Origin: Aldrovandia affinis
Lineage: Eukaryota; Chordata; Actinopteri; Notacanthiformes; Halosauridae
Length of the DNA stretch: 64,000 nt
Direction: 5' to 3'
NCBI GenBank assembly: GCA_029706075.1
Contig: JAINUG010000131.1
Span: 434,001 to 498,000 of the forward strand
Both the position numbers and the translations under genes were made by a program. This document shows, in pieces, positions 21,721 to 33,805 of this stretch (positions are counted from its first letter, which is position 1; each line of letters starts with the position of its first letter). Below the pieces are notes generated by a model, which ran no database searches, had not been told where the DNA came from, and saw only the letters and a program-made list of their open reading frames with translations.

Positions 21721-24700
21721 AAATGGTGGTTGAAGGGACAGTCAATTCCAATAATATCTAAACCTTAAATTAAGAGAACAAATCCATCTGTATGTCATGA
21801 TTGGCGCAGAAAGCTGTGCGGTAAAGCTACGCAGGATGAGGAAGAGGAGGGCTGTGCGGTAATGTGAGGAAGAGGAGGGCTGAGGAAAAGCTGTTCAAGG
21901 ACACAGGGTAACTTGCAATACCCCAGGGTAGCACTTCAGAGATGGGTATGACTCCAATGATTAATCTGATATGTGATAATCGGTACAGAGAAAGAGATCA
22001 AATATACCCAAGTGGAATACAAATACTATATTTAGAGCACTCTTTCCCACATTCTGAGTAATGCTGTTATTTTGGATTTTGAAAGGATTTGATGGGGACT
22101 AACGCTGGCAAAGATTGGTCATCCTTTCTTACAGTCTTGACACTTCTGCTATAAATTTACATATACTCTTATCTGCTGTGATTTATGGGAAAATGTACTG
22201 TAGGCTGGTACTCATTAGATGAGCAGAACAGAATATTCGCAGGCGGAAAAGAAGACACAACACAGGGAAATACCAAACAGCTCCATGTGTGCATGTCTGT
22301 GGCAACAACAAATCAAAAGCAGAAAATGTGCGAAAACAGCAACGTCTTTGATGCCAAATTATACTGGGACAGAATCAGAATCGGGTAGACAACCAAATTT
22401 GTGAGTTCTTGGGATCGTTCAAGTAGACCTGCCATGGCTGGGCTGTGTCTCCCAAATTAAGCATTCTGCTCGAGTCCAGATTCAACTGTGTTCAGGTAGC
22501 TAGGACATTCCCATCCATTATATGACGCCTATGGGCTCGGTACTGCAATGTGCCAAAATGGGTCATTAATGTTAATTTTGTCTACATGGTGGCTAAATGG
22601 TGTAATAGAAAGATTGTATGTATCAGAACGGCTTAGTATTGATCAAATAATTCTGTGCTAGAAGACGCACAAGACGCACAAAACTATCTGCATCGAGATG
22701 TGATTTAATAAACTGGAACATCTTTTTTGGAAAGCCTAATCATATTATTAATCTGCACTCTTGCTGCAGCCTGGGAGAGTACAGACGAGCATGCGTTCTC
22801 TTCCAAAACACGCAATGTCTTTTCACACCGCAGTGCACAAGATGTGGAGCATCTGTTTAAAACATTAACACTCACACGTACACATCGGTAACCCTGAGAT
22901 GATCCCCTGACAAGTCCAACTGTCAATATTCACATAAATGATAAATGGTTTTGAAGTGTGCTGTAAACAATGAAACTACGGAAACCAGGAGTGTTTTTTT
23001 GCTTTTAGATCAAATAAATGTTCTTCATGAACATTCATTCAAATGTTAAAATATTCTTCATTGGTGTTCTTCTTAATAATTTGCAATTTAATGTTTTTGC
23101 ATCATGATCTCATTGAGCCACAATAAAAACATTAATAATCACAAATATGAAAGTACAAAATAAAAATCTATTTTTGTGCAGGAAGTACAGATTCTATTTC
23201 TGGTCAAGAGACGTGAAAATCCTATAAACCTAACATGCGCAGTGCGAATGCTGGTGACATCAAGGTGACATCATCGCACACAGACAGCAGCGTGCAGTGA
23301 GTAAAATGAGCATCCCAGATTCATGCAACCAGGAGACGCAGTACTGCATAGTGTTCATTATGATAATGAAAATAATAATAATAATAATTATTATTATCTT
23401 AGGCAGAGATGTTCTGATTTGATCTTGAATGTCACCATGACTTGATCATTTAATCCAAAGTGAGTGAATATCAGATCGCATTTAACTGAAAAGTAGCTTG
23501 CAGCTATCTAGCTACCTAGCCAGGCAGCCATGTGTAATATCACCCTGTGATGAGTCCACTGGCATGTGTACATCACCATGTTCTGCGTTTGGATTAAGGG
23601 GCATGCTTAGCCTGCATACACAGTGCCCGAATGCTCGTCTAGCATGTGAGAGAAACAGGCAGGGCACAGTGGTGGATCTGTGCATGACTGTGCTTTGCAC
23701 ACGGTATAAATTAGATTAAATTAATAAGGGTTACTGCAGCCCTTCTTTCACTCTGCTCTCTGAGCTTAATAACTTCCATAGTTCCTACTTGTAGCTATCT
23801 TCTTAATTGATTGTTGTATGGCAGATTGACTGGTAGAGTGGGGCAGACAGAAGCCAAACACAAATCATTTCTAATTTTTCAGTCCATGCTTTGTCTGGTT
23901 GGTAAAAACTTGCCTGTTCCAACTGTGTCTTCAAATTGATTCAATTCTGGGTGAAGGGTTGGGTGTTTACATTTGTAATTCTTTATTCTGAAAATACTTC
24001 CTTGAGGAGATGGGTTTTTTTCTCAAGCGTGTCATTTTAATGCTCTTGATGTCAAGTCTGCTGTGAAAATAAACGAAAACAGCACATTCAGTCTGCGCTG
24101 ACGGTAATTGCCGTGTCATTGTGCACGACTTTTCAAACCAAAAGCAGTCCATATGAGATGCATTTGAGAGAATCTCTCGCTGGGATGGTGAACAAGCCCA
24201 GAAGGTTTTCTGCTCAGCAGTGAGAACGGCCCTCCAGACTCCTCCCTGCCCCCCCCACCCCACCCTTTTCTCCTGTAAATTATAGCAGCACTTTAACTAA
24301 TGAAACAGTTTGAGTCCAGGCACTAATAAAAGCCATTAAGTGAATAAAGCACTTCCCCCTCTAATGAAATTAAAGTCCCTGCCCCTTTGCGGAGAGGAGA
24401 CACTGTATTAATATTTATAAAGTAAGTGACCAATGCCTCCCCCCGAGCCTCCCTGTGCTGCCCACCCATCTCCCCGAGGAGAACGCAACTCTCTGAGCCT
24501 AGCACGGGGGCGGGGGATAGGAGACTCACTAAAGACAGACGGTCTCCAGTCCAGTCCAGTCCAGCTTTCCACCAGCGAGGAGGCACCCTCCTTTGCACAT
24601 CTCACTTCTCTCGCCTGTGTCCGCGTGCCGAGGTTGGCTCAGCCCTCGGGCATGGGGCCGAGGTTGAGGGGCTGAGGGACGATCTTCATGGACGGTCATG

Positions 24701-26609
24701 TGGGAAGGAGCATTTGGGTAAGAGACTGGGTAAGGTGTGGAAAAAACTGTCAAGACGCTATGAATTTGTTGCATGCATTGTTGAGACAGGCACACAGTAA
24801 GGACGGCTGCAGTTCTTTGAGGTGTGTCCAACACATCGATAGCTTTTCAAGATAATTTTCTTCCAGCATGGTTCCAGATGGAAGCCAATGAGAAAATGTT
24901 TGTTTTTACTGTAATGTATTCAAAACTTGTCATGGATTTTTTTTTTTCCTGACCCATCTCCATCACCACATCGCCTTGGATGTCCCTACAAAGGTCAGAG
25001 AAGAAATGACTTTGAATTTAGGAATTGGAGAATTGTGCTTACTCGCTTTGATGTGGCCAGCAGTTAGCATAAAGAGTAGGAGAGGTAAGGATATTCAAAC
25101 ATTAAAATATGAATGGATACAATTATAGCCCAAGTGGTTGAGAGGAATTGGTTATGACATTTCCAATGGTTATGAACAATCAAACAAATTTCACTAAATG
25201 AAGGTAAAGTATGAAGGTACAGCATTGCCCTGTGCATTGTCCATCTATAGCCATACGCCATCCACAAAATAACTTTAAATGCATGATCTACATTTCACAA
25301 GTCTAGTTCTTTCACCGTATTCATTCCAGAATTATGACACACTCCATTGTTCTAAATCTGTCCCAAATCCTTCACATGGCTTGCTCATTCAGCTCCATGC
25401 CCGTGCCATTTGATTTTGTCCATTTTGTTCTCATACACAAGGTTGTGTCATTGCCAACAGTTGAAGCAGAGGGTAGATCAGCACTCCAATTATTCTTGCT
25501 GTAAAGAAACATCCCTCAGGGGAAATAAGAAAGTAGGGGGGTAACAAGATTACTAAATTCACTAAGGGGAATGCAAATGATTTTTTTGGAGAAGTAATTC
25601 ATTTAGGATGTTCAGACGACACCCTCATGAGAAGAACGAGTTGGCTGTTGTCCTCTCTTTGAATCCAATTCATTTAAGAGCCTTTTAGACCGTCAATTAA
25701 AAAGGGTCATTTTTTTAAATTCTGTGTGAAATTACAGTATTGTTGAGATGTAGACCACAGTAGAGCAAGACTTCCTTGTTGTCCTTGGGTTGTGTTTTGT
25801 CTTTTTGGATTTGAAACTTGACTGTTCTTTGTTGATTTTGTGTTCCTCTCTGAAATTGACACAGAGAAAGCTTTCTAAAAGAGCTCCTGACTTTCTTTAG
25901 TGAGACTACAGTGCAGTCGCGGTTCTAATGACATCTGGGGGGGAAAATACAGGCTATTAACACAATGAAAATGTAAAATTATTTAACTCTCAGTTTTTAC
26001 AACTTAAAAAAACTATAGGGAATTTAAAATCACTATAGGGAATGTATCCAAAAGACTGTTTCCATTATATCCTTTTTAACAGTACATTGAGCGATAGTGG
26101 CTGATTATTATTACTGTAGACATTGTACGGGGAGGAAGGCGGAGTTAATGCGCAGAAAGGGCGGCTCCTCAATTTTTCCGCAGTAAGAACATGACCTATG
26201 ACTAATCCTTTTTTTTTTACCTTGCAGATATTTGTGGCTTCGCCATACTGCAAACATTTCTTCCCATTGTACGCAGCACTCGTTTGACTTCATCGCCCCT
26301 CCACCAACTTTTTCTAGGAAGAGACAAAGAATTTACAATTTAGCTGCCTGCTACAGTACATATTTCTGCAGTGTATAAGTAGCCCAACTTCTGTCGTCTA
26401 ACCAAATTAAGGGTACATTAATTATTGTGCTTATAGTGCAGACATGGGCTTAAATGTCCAAAAATACCTATTTTTGTGGCAACAAAAGCCTTCAGTTCTG
26501 ATAAAATTGTCAAGGAGAACTAACCAAATGTGAAAGGCACAGAGCAAGCTGCTTTTATTATGTGTAGAAAGCCATATTTCAACAAGTCCATTCAGAATAA
26601 TTCGCATTT
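21721..26609. other. Gene-poor stretch without a recognised gene
   Basis: No exon of a known family was recognised on either strand. A GC-rich block at about 24430-24680 stands out against AT-rich surroundings but encodes nothing recognisable. An ATT/AAT simple repeat lies near 23360-23398. Confidence 0.5.
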
Positions 26610-26660
26610 CATTTTAGGCCTTTAGCAGAAGCTCTTATCCAGAGTGACTTACAAATAAGT
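26610..26660 (-). mobile_element. Short L2-like 3' tail remnant
   Basis: TTTAGCAGAAGCTCTTATCC followed by AGAGTGACTTACAA matches the L2/SINE tail motif of the other copies with a few changes. The body is lost. Confidence 0.6.
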
Positions 26661-27740
26661 GCATATAACAAGGCTAGAAGAACAGACCTAGAAAATCGAT
26701 GAAAGACCTAGACGGTCTATTCATTATTCTTAACAACGTAGACGGTGTACCTACTTCAAAATGCCTCTCCTTTCTGCCCAGGACCCCATTGTGCTTGATC
26801 TAACCATGTGTTTTCCTCCTCTCCATGGTTGTGCCAAGCACTTTGGAGGCTTGTAGGTACCTTCCTCTTTGGGTCCCAATCTCAAATTCAGCATCACCTC
26901 CTGTCTCCAGTCTGCAGTCCAAGTTCCTCTTAGTAGAATTAATCTTATTTCAACCTGCTGTTCAAAGTAAGCCCAGTGATGCTGAATTTAGTGCTGAATA
27001 TCAGTGATAATAATTATACTGATGTCAATTAGAGGAATGATATTGGAAATACTGTTTTAGGTATTTTTCTTTGGGAGCATTCAGAGATCTATCAATCTAC
27101 GCATTTATTCCAGATGACACGCCAATTCAAGTTAAATACATAAAAATGTAAAAGTTTCTGAAAGAACATTTCTGTACACATGAAGACATTTTTGGCCTCA
27201 ATACAACATACATATTTAAATGTATATTTTTTTATTAAATAAATAAAATAAAATATAAATAACTATGGGGGAAAACAAGGGTAAAAAAACATTATATTGT
27301 GCTTTATATGACTGATATTGTTACTGATATACTGACGGTTGTGTGTACTGCATTGTGTGTTTTTGACTTTATTAACATTTTAGGTGGCCTAATTTAGCTT
27401 ACAGTACCTTGGACTGACTTCATCATTTAGTTTAGAGACAAGAAAATGAGAATTCACTGTCAAACTAGAGCTAGATTTTTATTTTTATTTTTTTTCTATT
27501 TAATTTCATGTGTGTGCTGTCCGCTGACCGTTTTGTTGAATACAGTTTTCACTATATGCAGGTGTCAGTTTTACAACATTTTGAAACAAAGCAGATATTC
27601 TTGAAGTCCCCCCTTCTGGTTTAAATAAATAAATAAAATAAATAAACCTTAAACATTATTAAATGCTTTAATTGGTACACCATTGTTCTGTCATGACCTC
27701 CCATTCATGTAAATTAACATACAGTATATTCCAGCATATA
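26661..27740. other. AT-rich DNA without a recognised feature
   Basis: Long A- and T-rich runs are present. No coding or repeat similarity was recognised. Confidence 0.4.
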
Positions 27741-28199
27741 CAGGGGTAGACAAAATAATGAAAACACAAAACAATATATTCATTTCATATATTAGTTAAC
27801 ACTAATATATTTATTAGTTGGACCACCCTTTGCCTTCAGAACAGCTTCAATCATTCTTGGAATGTTGTTATAAAGCTTTGAACTGTTTCTAGTGGGATAT
27901 TGGGCCATTATTCAAGAATGAAAGCCTCAAGTTCTTTGAAAGATGAAGGCGGTGAAAATATACTGCGCACACTATGTTCAAAAACCTCCCAGAAAAGATA
28001 AATGATGTTTAGATCTGGGGCCGCATTTCATTTATAAAACATGCTTACGCACAGATTTGATCTTAGAACGTGCGTACGCTCAAATCCACGCCAAAGTTCA
28101 GATTTATAAAAACAGTCTTTGACGTGGAAAAGTACTCAACTCCACGTCAGGTTTCAACTTGGCGTACGCACGTTTCCTTGTGGCAATGTTGGAGTACTG

Positions 28200-28612
28200 C
28201 AGGTATTCGCGGTCTCGTCTCTTCTCTGTCCTGACCCCTCGCTGGTGGAACTACCTTCCGCAATCGGCCAGGACCGCGGAATCAGTTGCGATTTCCGCAA
28301 GAGACTCAAAACCCACCTTTTCAGACTCCACTACCACTGAATTCTGTACATCTAGCTAATTGTCATCACCACTGCCTACTTGCTCAACACTATATACCCC
28401 TGCTTACTCCATAAAAAAATAAAATAAATTACTAACCTTTTCCTTCCCAGTGTTACAGGTATGGTACGCAGCTGCCTGCAATTATGTCTATTGCTGTATT
28501 ACTGCACTGATCTCTTGCGCGAACTATGATTGTTCCTACGATGTATTAATGTACATATTGTAAGTCGCTCTGGATAAGAGCGTCTGCTAAATGCTTAAAA
28601 TGTAAATGTAAT
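28200..28612 (+). mobile_element. L2 LINE 3' end fragment
   Basis: It encodes the end of the L2 polyprotein (RLFSVLTPRWWNYLPQSART) and carries the tail CTGGATAAGAGCGTCTGCTA followed by AATGTAAATG. It lies inside the Harbinger element, before the hAT copy. Confidence 0.85.
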
Positions 28613-28675
28613 GTAAAATGTATTCGGAAATCTAAGAGCGCCAACATATCGTCTGCTGCCTAATTGTTTCCTCAG

Positions 28676-28697
28676 TATTATTATTATTATTAGTAGT

Positions 28698-28729
<32 letters not shown>

Positions 28730-28730
28730 T
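28676..28730. repeat. (TTA)n/(TAG)n trinucleotide repeat
   Basis: Runs of TTA change into TAG units. Confidence 0.9.
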
Positions 28731-29335
28731 GACCAGATTGAACACATTGCTTGGGCCAGTGTTTCCCAAACTTTTTTTCTGGTGACCCACTTTTTAAAAA
28801 TTGCAAACCATCGCGACCCAATTCTCAATAAGGCTTATATGATTATCTATAAATCGTATGACGGGCAAATTTGTGCATGAATTAATAACTTTCCTGACCA
28901 TTTTTATTATCTTCGATAGGTAAACCAGCCATTTTGAAGATTATACATAGGTCCATATATATATATATACAGTATGCCTGCCTAAACGTTTTATAAATAA
29001 CAACTTTGTTTTATGCAGGTGTTATTGAAAACACATATGGGCCTAAATATATGGGCCTATGATAGCCTTTCATATATAGATTCAACCAAGGCCTATAAAT
29101 TAGGCCTATCAGAACAATAGGCCTACAAACATTCAATAGGCCTTTAAGTTTTTTTATTTTATTTTATTTTATGCAGCATAGCCTATTATCAGAACAAGCA
29201 GCCTAGGCCTATGTGTTTAAGTGCAGCTATCAAACGTATAGTAAGTAGATCAATCAATTCGAACAGTCAACAATAGGCCTACATTTGTTAAACACACCAG
29301 ATCTATTCCATGGCATATCTAGGCCCCCTAGTTAG

Positions 29336-29974
<639 letters not shown>

Positions 29975-30091
29975 CTGCTGTCTTTAGTCTCGAAATAAGC
30001 GGTTCCTCAAGGTTGTCTGAAATGTAATTAATTCTTCGGGAAACAGTGTTGTTACCCTGCATTAATACAGGGTAATTTTTGTGTGGAAAAA

Positions 30092-30165
30092 ATGACCATG
30101 TATTAATGCACATCTTGTAAATCGCTCTGGATAAGAGCGTCTGCTAAATTCTTTAAATGTAAAAA
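30092..30165 (+). mobile_element. L2-like 3' tail inside the hAT element
   Basis: ATGTATTAATGCACATCTTG continues into TAAATCGCTCTGGATAAGAG and CGTCTGCTAAATTC, the tail shared by L2 and L2-tailed SINEs. It is the innermost layer of the nest. Confidence 0.8.
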
Positions 30166-30487
30166 TCCGCAAATTTATTTGGCGACCCTAATAAAATCTC
30201 ATACGACCCAGCTGTGGGTCGCGACCCAGTCTTTGGGAAACAATGGCTTAGGCTATACGTAATGGTTTGCACAATAAAGTTATTAATAAATTAAAACAAC
30301 ATAAGCTAGGCTACTTGTGGAAAACAAAACAAAAACACACATTGGTTTTCCAAAACTACCCCTATTAGCATAATTGACACATCCTTGAAATGTATTTAAT
30401 ACATATTATGGAACACGCGTGTAAAACATTACGGTCAATCTATAGGCTATAAAATGTCCAATAATGCAGTGGTTTGCAAGAGGAAGA

Positions 30488-30574
30488 ATGGCAGCATTGT
30501 CACTTCTCGAAGATATCGCCAACCGCGCAATAAGAAGGGAACGAGTTATTAGAGATTTTGACCTCGGTTTTTAA
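30488..30574 (+). pseudogene. Harbinger transposase N-terminal stub
   Basis: An ATG opens 28 codons reading MAALSLLEDIANRAIRRERV and then IRDFDLGF before a TAA at 30572-30574. Harbinger transposases often open with an LLEDIANRAIRRERVFRE-type stretch. The DDE catalytic domain is missing. The stub runs toward the Myb-like stub on the opposite strand and stops about 20 bases before it. Confidence 0.65.
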
Positions 30575-30596
30575 TCAGACTTTTTCTTTACGTCCT

Positions 30597-30791
30597 TCAG
30601 GGACCTTTGCTGACCCCCCCCCCCCCCCCCACCCCCACCTCGTTCTCAGCCTGGGCTACAGACTGCCAGGCCACGTACTTGCCACTGAAAAGGCTCCCAA
30701 ACAGCGTCCCTGCACGCATCTGCACCTCCGCCAACAGGACCTCGATTTCGGCCTCGCTAAAATTATTTTTCTTGCAGCTCGCCGTTATCAA
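30597..30791 (-). pseudogene. Harbinger Myb/SANT-like protein stub
   Basis: The frame reads KKNNFSEAEIEVLLAEVQMR near its start, a Myb/SANT-like DNA-binding helix of the type encoded by the second gene of Harbinger elements. It then runs into VAQAENEVGVGGGGG, coded by the poly-C run at about 30617-30630, and loses similarity. Harbinger elements need such a protein to bring the transposase into the nucleus and onto DNA. Confidence 0.65.
30617..30630. repeat. Poly-C run
   Basis: About 14 consecutive C bases at the point where the two Harbinger gene stubs meet. Confidence 0.9.
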
Positions 30792-31370
30792 GTAGAGGAT
30801 TTGTGTTTTGATTCGAACTCCTTTATATGCTAATTATATTAATTAGGGGGCGTTTACAAGGCGGAGATCTAAAACCATTCAGCTACGTACAATTTCAAGA
30901 TCATTTGTGATTTAGAGATTTCACATCTGAAGGAGTGGCGTACGCACGTTTTTTTGTGCGTACGTTCAGTTTCTCTGAATCACACTTACGCACATTTCAG
31001 AAATGATCTTAGATCAAATGTAGGATGGTTTCTATGCAACTTCTTATAAATGAGGCCCCTGGTGATTGGGGAGTCCATGGAAGGTTTTGACTTCACCTCG
31101 GTGTTCATGTAACAACTCTCGAATCTGTTTAGCAGCATGTATAGGGCCGTTATCGTCTTGGAATATGGGAATATCTTGAGGAAATAATGTTTGCACCATA
31201 GGGTGCACCTGGTCACCAAAAACGTCTTTGTATTCCTTGGCAATACTTTTACCATGCAGAGTAATACATGACTCCCACAAAGTGACTATACCATATAAAT
31301 ACCATGTTTAACAGTTGGGAACAGCCAATGTGGGTTGAAGGTTTCTTTTGGTTTTCTTTTATGGATTTAG

Positions 31371-31946
31371 TTTATATTTTTGTAATGGATTTATAAATCC
31401 ATTATTTATCATTTATAATGGATTTAGTCTAGTCTAGGATTTTTCTATAACTTATCAATGCATGTTTTTTTGCATGCAGATTCATTATAAATTATGACTG
31501 TAGAAGTCTCCCCCCCTGGACCTTAAATGACCCTGAGTTCTACTGGTTGTCTTAGCTATAGTCTACAAATTAGACTAGCCTATAGAACTACATTTATTAA
31601 TAGTCACTCAAAAGCAAAGGCAAGCTTTCAAAACTATTGCTGGGTTTAAAAATAGATTCATCTAGATTCAACAAAATTACCAGAATGGTAATTAGTCTCC
31701 AGGACCCTTAAAGGGGGGGGGTTCAAAATAAATACAGGTAATGAGCTACATGCCCCCAAAAATGGCAAAATTCACTTGCTAAGATAAAAAAGTTTTTCCC
31801 CAATTATATATGTGTCACAATTATTCACACCCCTAATAATTATGTTATCATGTTAATCATTATTAAAATAATGCTACTTTAAGTTCTCAATCTTAGAGAA
31901 CTATATTGTGCCTTTGTTTCACTGGGGTATCCAAATGAGAAAACAC
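31371..31946. other. AT-rich DNA, including the left part of a dispersed repeat
   Basis: No coding similarity is seen. From about 31800 the sequence probably belongs to the same dispersed repeat that continues at 33294, since the hAT-type element at 31947 lies between them. Confidence 0.4.
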
Positions 31947-33285
31947 TAGAGATGCACCGATTGCGATTTTCTTGGCCGATTCCGATTTCCAATTTTTGAT
32001 TAGTCTGACCTGCCGATACCGATTTTTGGCGATTCCGATTTTTTTTTAAAAAACAATAATTGACAACTTACACAAACATTTTTGTAACTTTGCTTTAATA
32101 GAAAATTAAGATTGACAATTCTGAGGTAGGTCAGAAGCATGAGGTAGGTCTCACTAAAACACATTTCAAAATAAAAAAGTGTTCCAGGTTACTGGACAGA
32201 GCTTTTCTTTTTTGTGCAAATTAAATTCAATGATGAATAAAAGAGAATCCAACAACAGTGGCATGTAGCCTTTAAGTAATAAATAAAAAGAAACAAGAGT
32301 AGTTTAAATTTACTGACATGGTGACAGACCATTAGTCCGGAAATATTTTTTAAAACACTAACGTTATATTCTGATGACAGATGACACAAGCCCTTTTCCA
32401 TTAAATAATTATATGGCTTCAACTTGATGTGCATCAGAAAGTTATTGCGACAATGCTAATGGAAAACAGGTTAGTTCGAACCTATGATGCGCTAGACTAA
32501 TTTGTTTGCTAGAGGTGGATTAGATAGAGTAGATCCCAATTCTATATAGTGCAATGGAAAACACTTGTAGCGATATAAGGGCGGATGTTTCAGTTGCGGA
32601 GCTTGTCAAAGGCATTGAAACAAGCCGCTCTTCAGCAGAATTTCGTTATTTGCGTGAGTCAGGTAGCCTAACGACTACGACTTTAACTAGCTTCAAAGCC
32701 TAGATACAAATGTTTCAAACTAGGAGTAATTGGAAAAGCGGCGATGCTGCTGTTTCTGAGTTTGTTTGATAGTGGAAACGCACAGCTGGCACCTTCATGC
32801 ACAACACAGTTAATACACCATTTGTGGTTTAGCTAGAAATCGTTAGATGAATTTATCATTAGGTCTAATAAGTTCGATTTGTATGAGTGAATAGCACTGT
32901 TTCATAACGTCACTCATTAGCGAACATAATGATTTCAGTGCAATTCAGTGCTTCATTATTACGTCAGGTTTATGCACTACCACTATGTTCTATTAATGGA
33001 AAATGGTTCAGAGGAACCGAACTAGCGCAACGAAGTTAATTGTTAATTAACCCGGTACCTACGGTACTGTAGAAAAACGACTACCGTCACATTTTCGCGG
33101 CTTATTTTCGATTGACATGTATGACAAACTGCAAGCTTTAAGTCGTCTTCACTGACTGTGAAAAACGCCCATACTGAGGAACAGAATCGGCTATGTGGAG
33201 TGATCGGGATCAAGTCACCGATTGAGGCCGATCAGCTGAAAATCGGCCATTTCCGGTCAGAGGCCGATCGATCGGTGCATCTCTA
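31947..33285. mobile_element. Non-autonomous hAT-type element, 1339 bp, with perfect 8-bp duplication
   Basis: The ends are TAGAGATGCACCGAT and its exact inverse. They are flanked by a perfect 8-bp direct repeat, GAAAACAC, at 31939-31946 and 33286-33293. Subterminal regions are rich in CCGAT and ATCGG words on both sides. No transposase similarity is visible inside. The length and end sequences fit a deleted hAT. Confidence 0.9.
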
Positions 33286-33293
33286 GAAAACAC

Positions 33294-33805
33294 ACATGTA
33301 AAATCCATGTGTCATCCATCACCCTGGGGAAAGGCAAAGAACTCTCACAAGACAGAAACAAGACAAAGGGTTGTTGACCGTCAGGACATTAAGAGTTTAA
33401 CTGACCACAATATTACTGTTTTTCAATCTGTGCTTGGATTGAAAAGGGCAGTCCACAAGCACAGACCGAAGGATCTTGAAAGATTCTGTATGGAGGAATG
33501 GTCAAAGATCCCAATTTGTTCACCAATCTCATAAAACACCATAGAAGATGACTCCGTAGTGTTATCTTTGCGACAGAAGGGTGCACAAAGCACTGAAAAC
33601 AGGGCTGTGGATAATTGTGACATATTTTTGGTGGAAAAAATCTTACTGGTTAAACAAAATCTTTTTCTCAGCAATTGTATTGATATAAAACTTTTCCCAT
33701 TTTTTGAGCATACAATATAGCTCATAACCTGTAGTTTATTTTATACAGCTTACTTTGCTCATCTTTATTAAGGATGCAAATCATTTTGGTACTGTATTTT
33801 ACTGA
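33294..33805 (+). repeat. Dispersed repeat of unknown family, + copy
   Basis: GAGCATACAATATAGCTCAT and TTTATTTTATACAGCTTACT are matched in inverse orientation near 45645-45810, as is GTTCACCAATCTCATAAAAC. The repeat probably starts near 31800 and was split by the hAT-type element. It is likely a decayed transposon. No gene is recognised. Confidence 0.6.

Noticed and set aside
24426..24834. Overlapping open frames in both directions in a GC-rich patch
   Set aside because: All frames are open because stops are rare in GC-rich DNA. No splice-bounded exon or domain was recognised.
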